Origin: Dromaius novaehollandiae
Lineage: Eukaryota; Chordata; Aves; Casuariiformes; Dromaiidae
Assembly (NCBI RefSeq): GCF_036370855.1
Contig: NW_026991398.1
Span: forward strand, 2,604,001 to 2,668,000
Length of the DNA stretch: 64,000 nt
Direction: 5' to 3'
Each line of letters opens with the position of its first letter. Position 1 is the stretch's first letter. The notes under the pieces are model-generated. The model did not search any database and was not told the origin of the DNA. It saw only the letters and a list, made by a program, of their open reading frames with translations. The position numbers and the translations under genes are program-made. Shown in pieces: positions 33,585 through 45,529 of the stretch.

Positions 33585-36535
33585 AAAAAATCCATTCCAA
33601 TTGATAAAATTGCATAGAGTTATTTTTTGAATAGGTTTCACCTTATGACTAGTAGTCAGTGTTCAGGCCTTTATTCATTTGCCCACAGATAGAGGCTATT
33701 GCTGCCTGAGATGCCCTGGGGTGGCTGTGTGCCCATGGGGAGCTGGGAAATGTGAACCAGGACCTACGAGAATCTTTCTGGAGCATTAGGTGGTCACCAG
33801 AAGAAGTCTCTCAAGACCTCTCAGTGAGACAACTTATTTCTCTCCCTTGACTAGAAAGGGAAGTCCAGACAATTGCATTAGACATGTGCACTAAAATGGC
33901 CTGGCATTGGGTGAGATCAGCCTCATCTCTATGTCACCTCAAATGCAGTAGCATGTCATTTACTGTGCAGGGAAGGAAACGGCAGTGTGGCTAGATGACT
34001 AGGGACTGCTTTTGGACATCACTCTAACACAGCTATGTTGAAGTTTGTGCAGATTTGGCCATCCAAAGATGCAGCATTTCACTGAAGCTTGTCACCCTGC
34101 TTGCCTCTATCAGTCGAGAGAGCCCGACACCTCAGAGTGTGACTCACTCTGTGCAAAGAGTGAGGAGTGGCATGGACAGCCCTGGGCTGGGGGTGGGGTT
34201 GGTGCACTGGACTCTGTGCGAGGCACAAAAATATCTGTTTTAATGGTGCAGGCCTGATTATAAGAGAAAGGTCTAGAAACAGTCAATAAAAAATGAAACA
34301 AGGAAGAAATTAAGAGGATGATCCAAAGAGAAGGAATGTTTGGTTGCAGTTTCCAGGTTTTAACCTTCTCTGTGTTCTTATGGTCCTTCGCTTTGATTTC
34401 TTTAATATAGTGGTGTTTTATGGGGACTTCGTGTTTTTTCTTTGTTTTTTTTTGTTTTCAGAAGGAAAGTAATTTTCAGAGCTTGGGTGGGAAGCAGTCA
34501 CTTGGTCATGGACATGTGGTGCCACTGCAGGTGCCCTGGTCCCCTCTGCCCAGTCTCCCTCTGCAGCTCCAAGGGGCTCCGGTCTCCCGCAGGTCCCCTG
34601 TGAGAGCTGCCAGGCCCAGGCAGGTGCCTCAGAGACACGGGGGCCTCTCCAAGTGCCACTGGGTGCTTGTGGTTGGACACCTGAGCTCTGCCTGGAAAGG
34701 TGAAGAACTGTTTTCAAGATTTCAAAAATATGACACCACTTTCATCAGCTCAAATGATTGGCTAATTTAAAGTCAATGTTTTCCTGTCATGAAACGGTAG
34801 AAATCTTCAGGAAGGGTCTTAACCTGGGGAGAAGAAATATTGATCTGCCCTTGACTTTGTGTTTCCACTGCTCTGTCTATTAGGCTGTGGATGAAATATC
34901 AGTGATCTCTCACATATTTCCACATGTCCTGATTAAACTGATCATTTCTAAAGTCATCTTTGCATCAGACGATCTGGGCATATGCACTTTCCATAGTTTT
35001 CCAATTTTCCTCCCTCCTCCCCTTGCTCTTTACTCATTCAGATACCTCTCAATTCTCCAGTTGCTGCTCTGAGCTTCTGGAAGCCTGAAGCTTGCCTCGT
35101 CTTTCAGCAGTCTCATTGTCTCTTTAGCCACCTCCTTTGTTCTGCTTCTTGTCTATCCCTTCCTATCTATCTGTCAAAACCATTTCAAGGAAGGTTATGT
35201 CTTGTGGGCAGTGGAGCTCACTGGAGGTAGCTTGGACATACAGTTGAGGAGTGTCTTTTATCTTTTATCAAACTGTTTCAAATTTGATTTTTGTTTGATC
35301 ACAATTAAGACAAATCTTTCTGTGTCTCTGCAGCTAGTTCTCTAAGGAAAGCAGGTAGGAATAGGTGCATATGAGCTGTAACCTTCAGCTACAGAATTGA
35401 GAGGAAAAAGGTTAGATTTTAACCAGAGTGCTCTAAGTCCCCAGTGGCTGATGAGGGAACTGGCAGGGCTGAGGAGCTGGGGAGGAAGGTTGTCCATACA
35501 TGTCTCCTATCAAAAATACTGCTTCTCCTACATGCCCAGACTTCATTCGGAGACCCAGTGGGTCAGTCTGAATTGGAAAATGTGGGTATCGCTTACTCTG
35601 AAAACTGAAGAATAAAGAAAGCTTCAGAAGCTGACATCTTTTGTTTTCAGGTGCTCATTGAAATCTGCCTAATTTCACCTGAAATCTTTCTAATTAGCCA
35701 CACAAGACTTGAAAAACTGAAGGGAATTATGGAAAGAGGCATGACTCCTTAAAGGGTTTTTAATGACCCTTTGGGTGTATCTGGTGCTGAGCCCATGAAA
35801 CACAGTTGCTGAGAAGAGACTCAACAAACTGCTCAAGAAGTTACAGTCAGAAGCAAATCCCAGGTTTCTTGGAGTGATAACAGGTCCCACTGAGGGCCAT
35901 TACCAACAAAGCCTCCCCAGGGGCTGATTAGAGCAGAAAGGTGGAGGCCCTGATTGCAGGCAGGCAAAGGCAATGTGCAGGTGGCTGTGATGCCAAGTCA
36001 GCCTGGATGCGTGTTATCAAGCAGAGCAGCCAGGCACTGACAGCCAGCGCCTGGGTAGGGTGATCCTTTCCATCCTGCATTGCTCAGGGCTCTTCCTGGG
36101 GGCAGTGTGCAGGTGGGGGTGTGCAGTGCCAAAGCTAGACCATGATACGGCACCTCCTGGGCTCCCAAGGGACAAGGAGGCAGCAAGGCCACAGTGCTTT
36201 GAGGAATGGTGTCTTCTCATGGGCCTCGTTGGCAGAGACTCCAGCCATAGGAAGAGGACAAAGTCCTAGCTGTGTTGGGAGGTCTCAGCCTTGGTAGTAC
36301 CCCAGGCCATCTCCACCACAGGCTGTGCTATGCTTTCCCCAACCTGTGCCTGTTTCCCTGCAGACTCTAGACACTCAACCTGCTTCTCCACCTTGCTCTC
36401 ACCCTGGGATCTCCTGATCTCTCCTGATGTCTCCCTGTCCTCACTTGCTTCTCCTTGAAACACAAAGCCAGGGGCTGATCACAGACTCCCTCTGGGTGAC
36501 CTGTAGCACCACAGCACTACCGTACGAGTGACATT
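33585..36535 (+). repeat. OR amplicon distal flank, copy III
   Basis: Colinear with 15560-18186 and inverted at 62260-64000. It ends abruptly at 36535, where the sequence jumps to what lies at 19373 in copy II. About 1.19 kb, including the CR1 3' end, is missing here. An extra stretch at 34960-35230 (TCCTCCCTCCTCCCC block) is also present in copy V (63590-63790) but absent from copy II. No gene recognised. Confidence 0.88.
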
Positions 36536-36617
36536 TCCCTTGACCTCCTGGCTGTGCTCCTGCTCAGACAGCCCACGATGCTTCTGGCCTTCTTTGCTGC
36601 CAGGCAACACTGCTGGC

Positions 36618-36914
36618 TCATGTTTTGCCTCTGTCCACAGGGATCCTCAAGTCCTTTTCCATAGACCTACTCCCCAGGCACTCAGGCCCCAGGCTGTAAC
36701 ACTGTGGGGTGTTGGTTTCTCCCAGGTGCAGGACCTGGCATTTGTCCTTGTTGAATTCCATGAGGTTACTGACAGCCAATTCCTCCTGCCTGTCTAGCTC
36801 CCTCTGAATGGCAGCCCTCAAGCATATGACTGGGCCCCCCGCCTCCACTTTGGGGTCATCCACAAGCGTGATGAGTGTTACCTCCTGCATGTAACTAGTA
36901 CAGATGATAAACAA
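36618..36914 (-). pseudogene. CR1 reverse transcriptase, palm and C-terminal fragment
   Basis: A 98-codon open piece. It contains TLITLVDDPK with both catalytic aspartates, then FNKDKCQVLHLGETN and GPECLGS. It is uninterrupted here, unlike the matching part of copy II, but isolated from the rest of ORF2. Confidence 0.85.
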
Positions 36915-37242
36915 GACAAGCTTCTGGAGAGATCAGTGATGCTCCACTTCTCCCTGGCCTCCAGGAAGAGTGCTACCCATTCACCACTGCCCTCTGATCC
37001 TGACCATCCAAGCAGCTTCTACGCATCCGGTTGTCTACTCTTCTAGCCTATAACATTCTAACGTGCATGCAAGAATATTGAGGGAGACAGTGTCAAACAC
37101 CTTGCTAAAGTCAAGGAAGAAGAGATTTACTCTTCTCCATCCACAAATACCATTATTTTTTCATAGCGGGCAATCAGGTTGGTGTGGCACAATCTTCCCT
37201 GGGTAAATCCATGCTATGTGCTCTCAGGCACCTTATTCTCCT

Positions 37243-37632
37243 TCATGTGCCCAGAAATGTGACCTGGGAGCATTCATTCCATGGCTCACTCCTCACCAAA
37301 GTGAGGCTGAACTGCCTGCAGCTTCCCAGGTTGCCCTGGTGGCCTTTTTTGAAGATGGATGCAACATTTGCCTTTCTGCAGTCATTGGGACTTCGCCCCA
37401 TCTCCACAACCTTGCAAAGATGGTAGCGAGTGGCCTTGCAGTGACAGCAGTCAGCTCTCACAGCATCCTCATATGCAGCCCATCCAGCCCCACTGACCGG
37501 TATAGTTTGAGTTCTCACAAGGAATCCCTCACTAACCTCATCCACCATTGGCTCTTTTTCTCCTCTGGAGCCCTGACTCAAGGCACAACAGCCCGGGAGA
37601 CCTTGCTTGTGGAAATGGAAGCTGGGTTCCAT
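37243..37632 (-). pseudogene. CR1 reverse transcriptase, fingers fragment
   Basis: A 129-codon open piece. KANVASIFKKGHQGN corresponds to the conserved KANVTPIFKKG motif, followed by SCRQFSLT for YRPVSLT. It is broken from the palm fragment by frameshift. Confidence 0.85.
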
Positions 37633-37898
37633 GGGTTGAGTTCCTCAGACCTATCTGCATCTGCTGCTAGAGGATTCCCCGTCCTATTTAGCAGTGAGGC
37701 CACATTTTCCTTTTTATTCTTTGATTCTTACTGGAGCAGTAGCAGCTTATCTTCATGCCCTTGACATCCCCTGCGAGGGTCAATCCTTGGGGAGCTTTTT
37801 CTTCCCTAACACCAAGCCTATGATGTTGGACAATATTTCTAAATTCCTCCTTGGCCTCTCCCTTCTTCCCCCTGCTGTATGCTGCCCTAGTACCCTGA

Positions 37899-39230
37899 CT
37901 GGTCATGGTGACACTTGTTACCAAGAGCCAAAGACACCATGTGTGCAATGGCCCCACTTCAGAGCAGAGACATGCTGGCATAGATAGCAGGTGGCAATGT
38001 AATGGTGAAAGGAGGTTCCCACTAAGAGAGCAAACCCTGCAGTGCCCAAGGCCAGGGAGAAACAGAGCTGGGCTGTGCTGAAATGGCAGGAGAGGGGTTT
38101 GCTGCCTGAGCTGATTCACAGCACCATGGGGCCTGTGACAGAAGTGAATCCATCTCCAGGCAGGACAAGGTGCCTCTGAAGAAGTCTCTGGGCCTGGGCA
38201 GCCTGAGATCCAGGCACTCTGTGGACATCATTAGCCCATTCCCTGTTCATATCATCTGGGGGTGAGAAGATGTTCATGGGGCGGAGAGCAGGAAGGGTTT
38301 GCGAGTGCAGAGACTAGAGTGGAGACCTTGGTGTGATGTGCCTTTCCCATTTATGCAGCACGCTTGGATGCAGATGGGATGGACTTGGCCTAAAGGCAGT
38401 GGTGGGATTCATTTGTCTGGGCATAGGTAGAAAAACCGGAGATAACCTGGGGGGTTTGCCCAGCAACCACTCCAAAAGGGCATTGTTTTCCCATAGCTCC
38501 CACCCATGCAGTTGTGCTAGAAACCCAGGCATCTGACATGGACCTGCCTGACTATTTTGATGTCATTATACCAAGTGTCTGCACTGAATTACATTAGCAG
38601 TTTGCACTGTAGGCATCTCCATGTGTCTCAGCTTCATAGTGAGTGGTGCTCTAACAGTAGTGTGCATCTAGTGCCCTTTGAGATGGCCAAGGAAATTCCC
38701 CATCTAGCCCCACCTGATGCTGCAGGAGGATGGGGGTCACACAATCACTACAACAGAACAAGTACACACTGGCACATGCCTTGGACCATCTCTGTCTCTT
38801 CAAATTTTGCCAGGTGTTTGTGTGTGGGCAACTGACTCCCACCCTCCATCTCCAGTGACTCCAAAGGGAGCATAGACAAGGAGCTCATGGGCAGATCTCT
38901 CTGTTGTGCACGCTTCAACTTGGGCAAGGGGAATCTCAGCTCCTGTGTGTTTGTGGATATAATGGGAGGGATCTGAATCCCACTGCAGCCCAGGGCCTTC
39001 TAAACCATCATGAGATGCCCAGATTGTCTCATCTGAATCAATACCTGAACCATGTGTAAGTGAACTCCCTTTTTGTCCCCATCTAGGTGTCCTGCTTATT
39101 GAAGAGATGGGAAGAGGGGCTTCCAGAATGGGATGTTTCCACCTCTTGCAAATAACCATCCTCTGATGAGACAAATTGCAATGCTGGAATCAGTCTTCCT
39201 TCAGTGTTTAGAAAGGGACCATCGGTGATT
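37899..39230 (+). repeat. OR amplicon upstream flank, copy III
   Basis: Matches 21200-22535 in the same orientation and 57265-58630 inverted. Non-coding. Confidence 0.85.
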
Positions 39231-39545
39231 ATTTTAGTTTATTGCAGTGAACATTTCCCAGGAGGAGGGAGCACGAGGGACAGAGAAATTTGTGTCTTCA
39301 GCTGGGCCTCTGCTCCTGAGTGGGGCCAGGCTCCTGGGATGGAGGGAGCTCATGGCAACCTGGCAGCACTGCCCAGACACAGCTGTGTGCAGGAGCAGCT
39401 CCTCTGCAAAGAGCAGCAGGGCTGCGGGCACTGCCTGCTGCTGCTGACATGAGCTGAGAGAAGGCAGAGAGAAGTGCAAGGCAGTGTGGAGTGGGAGGAC
39501 AGAGGAGAGCTCACTGTGGGAGGAATCTTCACAGCCCTTTGCACG
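39231..39545 (+). promoter_or_regulatory. Candidate non-coding first exon and promoter of OR-III
   Basis: Starts TTTTAGTTTATTGCAGTGAA, carries the EBF-like TTTCCCAGGAGGAGGGA (39254-39270) and ends CACG|GTAAGT, donor GT at 39546-39547. Paired with the acceptor at 41986-41987 it would remove a 2.44-kb intron. Upstream, GTGATTATTTTAG contains an AT-rich homeodomain-like core next to the EBF-like site, the usual pair at OR promoters. The roles are inferred. Confidence 0.55.
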
Positions 39546-41987
39546 GTAAGTCTCTGGCTGCAGGGTGATGCTACAGAGGTTCCTGGAGGGATCTTCTGAA
39601 CGCAGCCCGTAACATGGGGTGATAGGCATTTTAACGCTCTCTCTCCTGGATTCTCCAGGGCATAGCAGGAGGAGGAGATGCTTCAGAGGAGGGATTCCCT
39701 GCCTCAGTATCACAGGGACAGGGCATCCTGCTACCTTCTTCCAGAGATACTGCAGCAGTGTGTTGCTGGGGTGGGCACCCAGGTCTGCTCAGGGCAGTGA
39801 TTCAGAGTGGCATCCCTGTGCCCCAGGGTGCTGTGTGCTGAGGGCAATGACTCTGCCGCCTGCGACGGTCAGCACTCAGCCTGCCTGGGGAGCTCCCCAC
39901 GGTGCTGCAGGGAGAAGCTCTGGGTGGGAGGATCGACCCCTGGCCAGGCAGGTTCGTTCTCCCATCAAGAGGGTGCTGCATGGGTCAAGGCTGCGCACAG
40001 CTCTAGCTCATGCACAGGACATGTCCAAGGGGTGTTTGCAAGAGGCAGGTCAAGAGAAGGGCTACTTGAAAGGGAAGGAGCTTTCCTTCTGGTGTCTGTG
40101 CTTTCCGTTTTCTCCCTAATTTTAGCAGGGAGGAAAAAGGAGAGTGTTCTGTTTTGGCAAGGAACTGGGACTCACAAACCTTCCCTCTCAGAGATCAGGA
40201 GGTCTGTGAGAAAGCTCAGCAAACCCCTTCAACCCCACCTCCACCTACAGACAGCATCAGCATCAGCTGTGTGGTCTCCCTGGGGTTTATGTCACCTGCT
40301 CCTTAGGAACTGCAGGCACAGAGATTCCTCTGGACAGTGCGCTGTCCCGGGAGGTTTCTGTCGGGCAGATCTGAGCACACAAAAGTTGTGATGTGGTCTG
40401 TGAGCACTGCCTGGGAAAAGATGTTGGGAGAGAGAAAGGTCCCAGCAGGGACTGCTCCAGGCAGCAGAGACAGGCAAGGAAGGAGATGGAACTGCTAACA
40501 GAATCATCGTGGGAGGATGGATTTGGGCAAGTCATGGTCAGTCCCTCCAATGCAAACACATTGCACTGAGCAAGCCCCCCATGTCTCTGCTCCCACCCAG
40601 CAGACCCTCTGCCCTGAGAACTGTGAAATCCAGGCTATGAGCTGCCTCCTCTGCAACCAGACCTCCAGCAGAGGAGAGGGGCATCCCTCCTGCCAGGGGC
40701 CTGTTTAGTGCTGCCCAACAAAGGGGCTGAGAGTGACTGCCCTGCGATGTCACCCTCTGCCAGGTGGCATGCCCCGCAGGGTAAGGTGAAGGCTTTCCCG
40801 GGTGAAGGCTTTCCTGGGTGTCCCTCTGTCTCTCTCCTTGCCTCCCTTGGCAGCAGGATCATGGTGTTGCTCCTTGGTTCTTCTGTCCATGCTGCCCCTG
40901 TTCCTCTCTCGGGCTCTCCGGGGTGGATGGGTTTTCAGCTGCAGTTCAGACACCACCACTGCGAGTTGGGCAACAGAGGGGTCTGCATGGAAGTGAGGGG
41001 TCTGCAGCTCCCTTCTAAGCTGTGCAGCCCCAAGAAATGCAGTCTGTTGGGTTCGGAAATGAGCTGATCCTCCCTTAAGGAGAGCCCCTCTGCAGTCCTC
41101 CTGGTCCTTTGACCGTTTCCCCGGGGTGTCCTGCCAGGCTGAGAGCTCCAGAAAGGTACTGCTGTCTCATAGCATATCTGTAATAGCTGAGAGACAAATG
41201 GAGATGGTGCAGAGATGCAGAGAGTATGGAGATGGTTGTGGGAGGCAGTATATGGGCATCTGAAAAGAGCCCTGTGTGTGCTTGGCTAGAAGGGGAGTGT
41301 GGAGACCTCCCTGTGGTGCCTGGAGAAAGGGAGGAAGGCTGAAGATCTGCACTTTGAAACTGGACTTCTGTTCTCAGCAGTGGCTGGTTTTCTTTTAGGG
41401 CAACATATGAGTGTGATCATCCACCAGCTCAACGAGGTGGGAGCACAGGACAGCTGGGAACAAGCCTAATAGCAAACTAGCTCTCCTCACTCTGCAACAA
41501 GGGACAGTGAATCCATTTTTCTCAGGACTCACAGTAGACATGCCAAGCATTTCTACCTTTGAGGAACACTGCCCAGGGGTGACAAGGACATCTAAACTAA
41601 AATACAAAATCCCAGAAATTCTGTTCCTCAAACCTCATTCTTTAGAATGGGGAGTGAAGATGGTTAAAATACCTTCTACACAATGAGTGTATTTCACCTG
41701 ACAGAAATGGTGAATGTCAGAGCTAGTTACCCCCATTTCCCAATTCCCACTGCTGCACAGCAGGACTGACTCCTCTGGAGCCCACAGGCAGAGGTACCTG
41801 CTCCTCACAGCAGCACACTCAGCCAGTGCAAAGTGGAGCTCAAGCAAGGGAGCTGCACAAAGATGCTCTCAGTACAGAGAGAGGCAGTGTGTGGGGTTGT
41901 ATAAGAACTGCAACAACTGGGTATTTTTTTTTTTTTTTGCTTGAAGAGTCTCTCCTAACTTCTCAATGTGTTTTCTCCTTTGGACAG
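39546..41987 (+). other. OR-III 5' UTR intron
   Basis: GTAAGT to TTTGGACAG, with branch-point-like TCTCCTAAC at 41951-41959 and a T-tract at 41925-41939. It is colinear with the OR-I, OR-IV and OR-V introns. The antisense and sense open frames at 40.3-41.1 kb are shared remnants of GC-rich amplicon DNA without a recognised domain. A local duplication of GTGAAGGCTTTCC occurs at 40787-40815. Confidence 0.6.
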
Positions 41988-42011
41988 TCCCCCATGCCAG
42001 GAGAGAGCAAA

Positions 42012-42944
42012 ATGTCCAACAGCAGCTCCCTCAATGAGTTCCTCCTCCTGCCATTTGCGGACACACGGGAGATGCAGCTCTTGCACTTCTCGCTCTTCCT
42101 GGGCATCTACCTACCTGCCCTCCTGGGCAACGGCCTCATCATCACAGCCGTAACCTGCGACCACCACCTCCACACCCCCATGTACTTCTTCCTCCTCAGC
42201 CTCTCCCTCCTCGACCTTGGCTCCATCTCCACCACTGTTCCCAAATCCATGGCCAATTCCCTGTGGAACACGACGGCCATTTCCTACTCAGGATGTGTTA
42301 CCCAGGTCTTTCTGCTTCTCTTCTTGTTCGTAGCAGAGTATTCTCTTCTCACTGTCATGGCCTATGACCGATTTGCTGCCATCTGCAGACCCCTGCACTA
42401 TGGGACCATCATGGGCAGCAGAGCTTGTGTCAAAACGGCAGCAGCTGCCTGGGCCAGTGGTTTTCTCTATGCTCTCCTGCACACTGGGAACACATTTTCA
42501 ATACCACTCTGCCAAGGCAACACCATGGACCAGTTCTTCTGTGAAGTTACCCAGATCCTCAGGCTCTCCTGCTCAGACTCCTACCTCAGGGAAGTTGGGC
42601 TTCTTGTGGTTAGTGCCTGTTTAGGGTTTGGGTGTTTCATTTTCATTGTGGTGTCCTACGTGCAGATCTTCACAGTTGTGCTGAGGATCCCCTCTGAGCA
42701 GGGCCAGCACAAAGCCTTTTCCACGTGCCTCCCGCACCTGGCCGTGGTCTCCCTGTTTGTCAGCACTGGCACATTTGCCTACCTGAAGCCCCCCTCCCTC
42801 TCCTCCCCAGCTCTGGATCTGGTGGTGGCTGTTCTGTACTCGGTGGTGCCTCCAGCAGTGAATCCCCTCATCTACAGCATGAGGAACAAGGAGCTCAAGG
42901 ACGCAGTGAAGAAACTTATTGAGGTGGTACTAGTTCAGCAGTAA
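42012..42944 (+). CDS. OR-III: olfactory receptor, OR14-like, full length
   Basis: A 310-residue odorant receptor with all family marks: MSNSSS N-glycosylation site, GN of TM1, LHTPMYFFL, Cys95, MAYDRF, loop-2 cysteines 167/177/187, KAFSTCLPHL and NPLIYSMRNKEL. The frame is intact. The start follows a splice acceptor (AG 41986-41987) by 24 bp; the frame is also open upstream into the intron (ATG at 41826), which I reject as the start. Its C-terminus, IEVVLVQQ, matches OR-V rather than OR-II or OR-IV, and its 3' flank does too. Distinct residues include the EVTQILRL stretch in loop 2 where others have EIPQILKL, and AAIC after MAYDRF. Confidence 0.95.
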   Translation: MSNSSSLNEFLLLPFADTREMQLLHFSLFLGIYLPALLGNGLIITAVTCDHHLHTPMYFFLLSLSLLDLGSISTTVPKSMANSLWNTTAISYSGCVTQVFLLLFLFVAEYSLLTVMAYDRFAAICRPLHYGTIMGSRACVKTAAAAWASGFLYALLHTGNTFSIPLCQGNTMDQFFCEVTQILRLSCSDSYLREVGLLVVSACLGFGCFIFIVVSYVQIFTVVLRIPSEQGQHKAFSTCLPHLAVVSLFVSTGTFAYLKPPSLSSPALDLVVAVLYSVVPPAVNPLIYSMRNKELKDAVKKLIEVVLVQQ

Positions 42945-43960
42945 TGACCTGCCCATCTCTCCTCACAAGCAATTCCCCATTAATCTCAGACAGCTCTTGT
43001 GCTTTGGGAGTTCTGTCTGTGATAGCCATGTTGGTGCACAAATGTTTGAATTCATCCTGCTTCTGCAGAGGTGTAAACCCCATCTATCTGACCCAGAGGC
43101 CTTCTGTGAATCTGGCTATGACTGTGTCAGAGCTGGCCTCCCAAGTATCATCTCTGTAATAAAAGAAGATCTTCTTAGTATTGTGCCTGAAGTTTGGGCT
43201 CTTCTTCCCAAGCGGGAGCCAAGAATGAGCTCAGGGAATTGCACCCCAAAAGGCCCTGTTGCTGTGCCTGTGATTTCCATAGGCTAAGGGGGATGAGCTT
43301 TTTTGGGTGATATGTGCGGGAATGAGGGCTGGATTCAGCTGTCACTTGTGGGTGCCCAGTGCCCCTGGGGAGGGTGAGTGGTCAAGACATATCTGCTGGG
43401 GACTGTCCCACATACCAGAGGGCTGCTGACAGATGCCCATCCTTCTGGAAGGGAATATGGAGCCACTGGAGAGCACAGGGCATCTCCAGGGCATCATGTG
43501 CCTGGGATGGGCAGTGAGTGGAGACTCCCCAAACCAAGTGGAGTCACACAAAGTAAAGGGCCAAACCAGGGAATGCACCACATCAGGGCTCTGCAGTCTC
43601 AGGACAGGGAGTAGGCTGGGTCTAATGACACCCCTGAACATCTCCTGAGCAATGTGAAATGCCCTGTGATTGCTCCATCCATCCTCCACAGCCACAGACC
43701 CTGGGGAGGGGCTTGTCGTGTGCACTGATGCTGGTCCAGCTGGCTCTGCCCTCACCAGCATGGCCAGTCACCCTGCAAACCAGCACCGCCAGCCCGGGAC
43801 CCTGCGGGCAGTACAGGACAGGGGTGCAGGAATGGCCAGGACAGCACGGACACACTCAGCTGGGGAAAGGCTCTCTGGGCAGCAGGGACATCTCCAGAGA
43901 AGAGCAAAGGAGCAATTGTGTGCTTGGGCAGGGGGGAATAAACGAAAACCTGTTTCTGTG
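42945..43960 (+). repeat. OR-III 3' flank (shared, inverted, with OR-V)
   Basis: Runs antiparallel to 53160-53785. It contains the 3' UTR with its poly(A) signal and a block around 43690-43830 shared with all OR 3' flanks (AACCAGCACCGCCAGC). No gene recognised. Confidence 0.8.
43158..43163 (+). promoter_or_regulatory. Polyadenylation signal AATAAA of OR-III
   Basis: 214 bp after the stop codon, in the context CTCTGT-AATAAA-AG. The OR-V copy has CTCT-AATAAA-AG at the same place. Confidence 0.7.
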
Positions 43961-45525
43961 TGTGTCAGCTCCGGGCAGGCTGCCCTGTCACTGGAGCTGC
44001 CTGAGGAGCCCCGGGGCCAGGACTCTTGTGCTGTGCTGGGGAGAGGGGCTGCCCAGAGGGGCTGCAGGCAGCCAGGGTGAAGGATCTCTGGTCATGAGAG
44101 CAGTGGAGACATGGAGTGCCTGGCCTCCATTGCCTTGTGCCATTGCTGGTCCCCAGGTGTGGGGTTGATGGGGAGGCTGACACCCCTCTCTGCCCCCCAG
44201 CAGCTGCTGTGCCCTGCAGAGGGGCTGGGGCAGTGGGGTGAGTGCCCAGAGCTCTGCAGCCCCCTGCCACAGGCACTGCTGTGGGGCCACCCCAGCCTGG
44301 GCTGCTCTGCTGGGTGGGCTGGGGAGAGGGCAGGGGAGGTGGGGAGAGCTGGGGAGGGGCTGGTCTGGTCTGGAAAGGGCCCAGGAGAGGACAAATGCCA
44401 GCAGGCAGCTCCTGCGTGTGAAGGGCAGTGTGGGAGCACACAGCCATGTGCTTGCAGGCAAATGCAGGTCTGCTGGGAAAGGCAGCAGGACATGGTGGGT
44501 GCAGGAGAGAAGAGCCCAGGTTGTTCCCTGTGTTTCACGGACACAGTGGGGAAGCTGCCCCAGGGCCATCGTCCCAGAGCAGCCCCTCACATCACCCCTT
44601 TCCAGCACTGGCTGCTCACCCAGCTGTGAGGTGGTCCATGGCCAGTTCCGTCCTCCTGCAGGTCTCCGTATCCCGATGGAGGGGAAAAGACCAGCCTTGC
44701 ATGGCCTCTCTTCTGCACCAGAACGCAGCAGACGCTGAAGCACAGCAGTCTGCTGACCCTCACGCTGGGCACAGCCTGGGCTGGGCAGGGGCTGGGTGCT
44801 TTGACCCCTCAGACTCCAGGGGATCATTTAAGAGTCATTTAATAATACCCTAGCCGTTTCCACATCTGAGGTCTGTGGTTCCAGGTCCAGTCGAGCTTTG
44901 GCTTTCCTCACTCCATCCCTGCATGCATGGACAAGGTCTTGATGCTCCCCCTGGGCAGCCCATGCCCCTTCCACCCTCTGTGCACTTCCACCCCGGCACC
45001 CTGAGCGCTGGTGCTGCTGCCAGGGCAGAGGTGGAGGATCCCCCGGAGCGGCTCCTCAGGGAGCTCCCCAGGGCAACGCTGTGCCCAGCCCCAGCCCCAG
45101 CCTCAGCCCCAGCCCCAGTGTGGCAGAGGGGAGCTGCCCTCTCCCGACCCACCCTGGCAGTGCCAGCCCCACCTCAGCCTGCTCCTGAAAGGCTCCAGCG
45201 CAGCCCTGGAGGGAGCTGGAGCTGCCTCAGGCCTGGAGCAGTCTGGTGACAGGAGGGTTTGACATGGGCACGGCAGTAGCAGTGCTGGGAGCAGGGGAGG
45301 AGCAGGGAAATTGGGGCAAAGACCTCTGCTCTCGGCTTCAGGGCCAGGGCACTGGAGGGGTGATGCCTTTGTGGCTGATCAGGCTCCAGGTTCAGGGTGG
45401 ATGCCAGCTCGAAGGTGGGAGCACCAAGATTTTCATGGGCTTCAGTGCAGCTGTGACCATGGTGAAGGCAAGTGGGCAGACCCAGGCACAGGCAACTGCA
45501 AAAGCTGGGGGTGGAAAAGTCAGCG
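43961..45525. other. GC-rich spacer between converging ORs III and IV
   Basis: GC-rich, with overlapping open frames on both strands, the longest on the minus strand at 43988-44827 (279 codons). None has a family signature, and the frames shadow each other, so I call no gene. It is less CG-dinucleotide-rich than the 10-11 kb block. Confidence 0.5.
45083..45118 (+). repeat. (CAGCCC)n short tandem repeat
   Basis: Six imperfect CAGCCC units with one CAGCCT variant. Confidence 0.9.
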
Positions 45526-45529
45526 TGGG

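Larger units (their letters stand above)
36536..37898 (-). mobile_element. CR1 LINE, RT-region fragment (copy III)
   Basis: Minus-strand CR1 matching 19373-20735 of copy II. Both the 3' tail and the pre-RT part have been deleted. It keeps the LVDD active-site motif (36855-36863) and the RT finger motifs, but is interrupted by stops. Confidence 0.88.

Noticed and set aside
39247-39447. Conserved 66-codon frame (NISQEEGA...) in the candidate first exons
   Set aside because: It begins with GTG rather than ATG in the copies, the frame breaks in copy IV, and it lies in what looks like a UTR. Its conservation follows from recent duplication.
43988-44827. 279-codon minus-strand frame between OR-III and OR-IV
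   Set aside because: It overlaps other long frames in GC-rich DNA and has no recognisable domain, start context or conserved counterpart.
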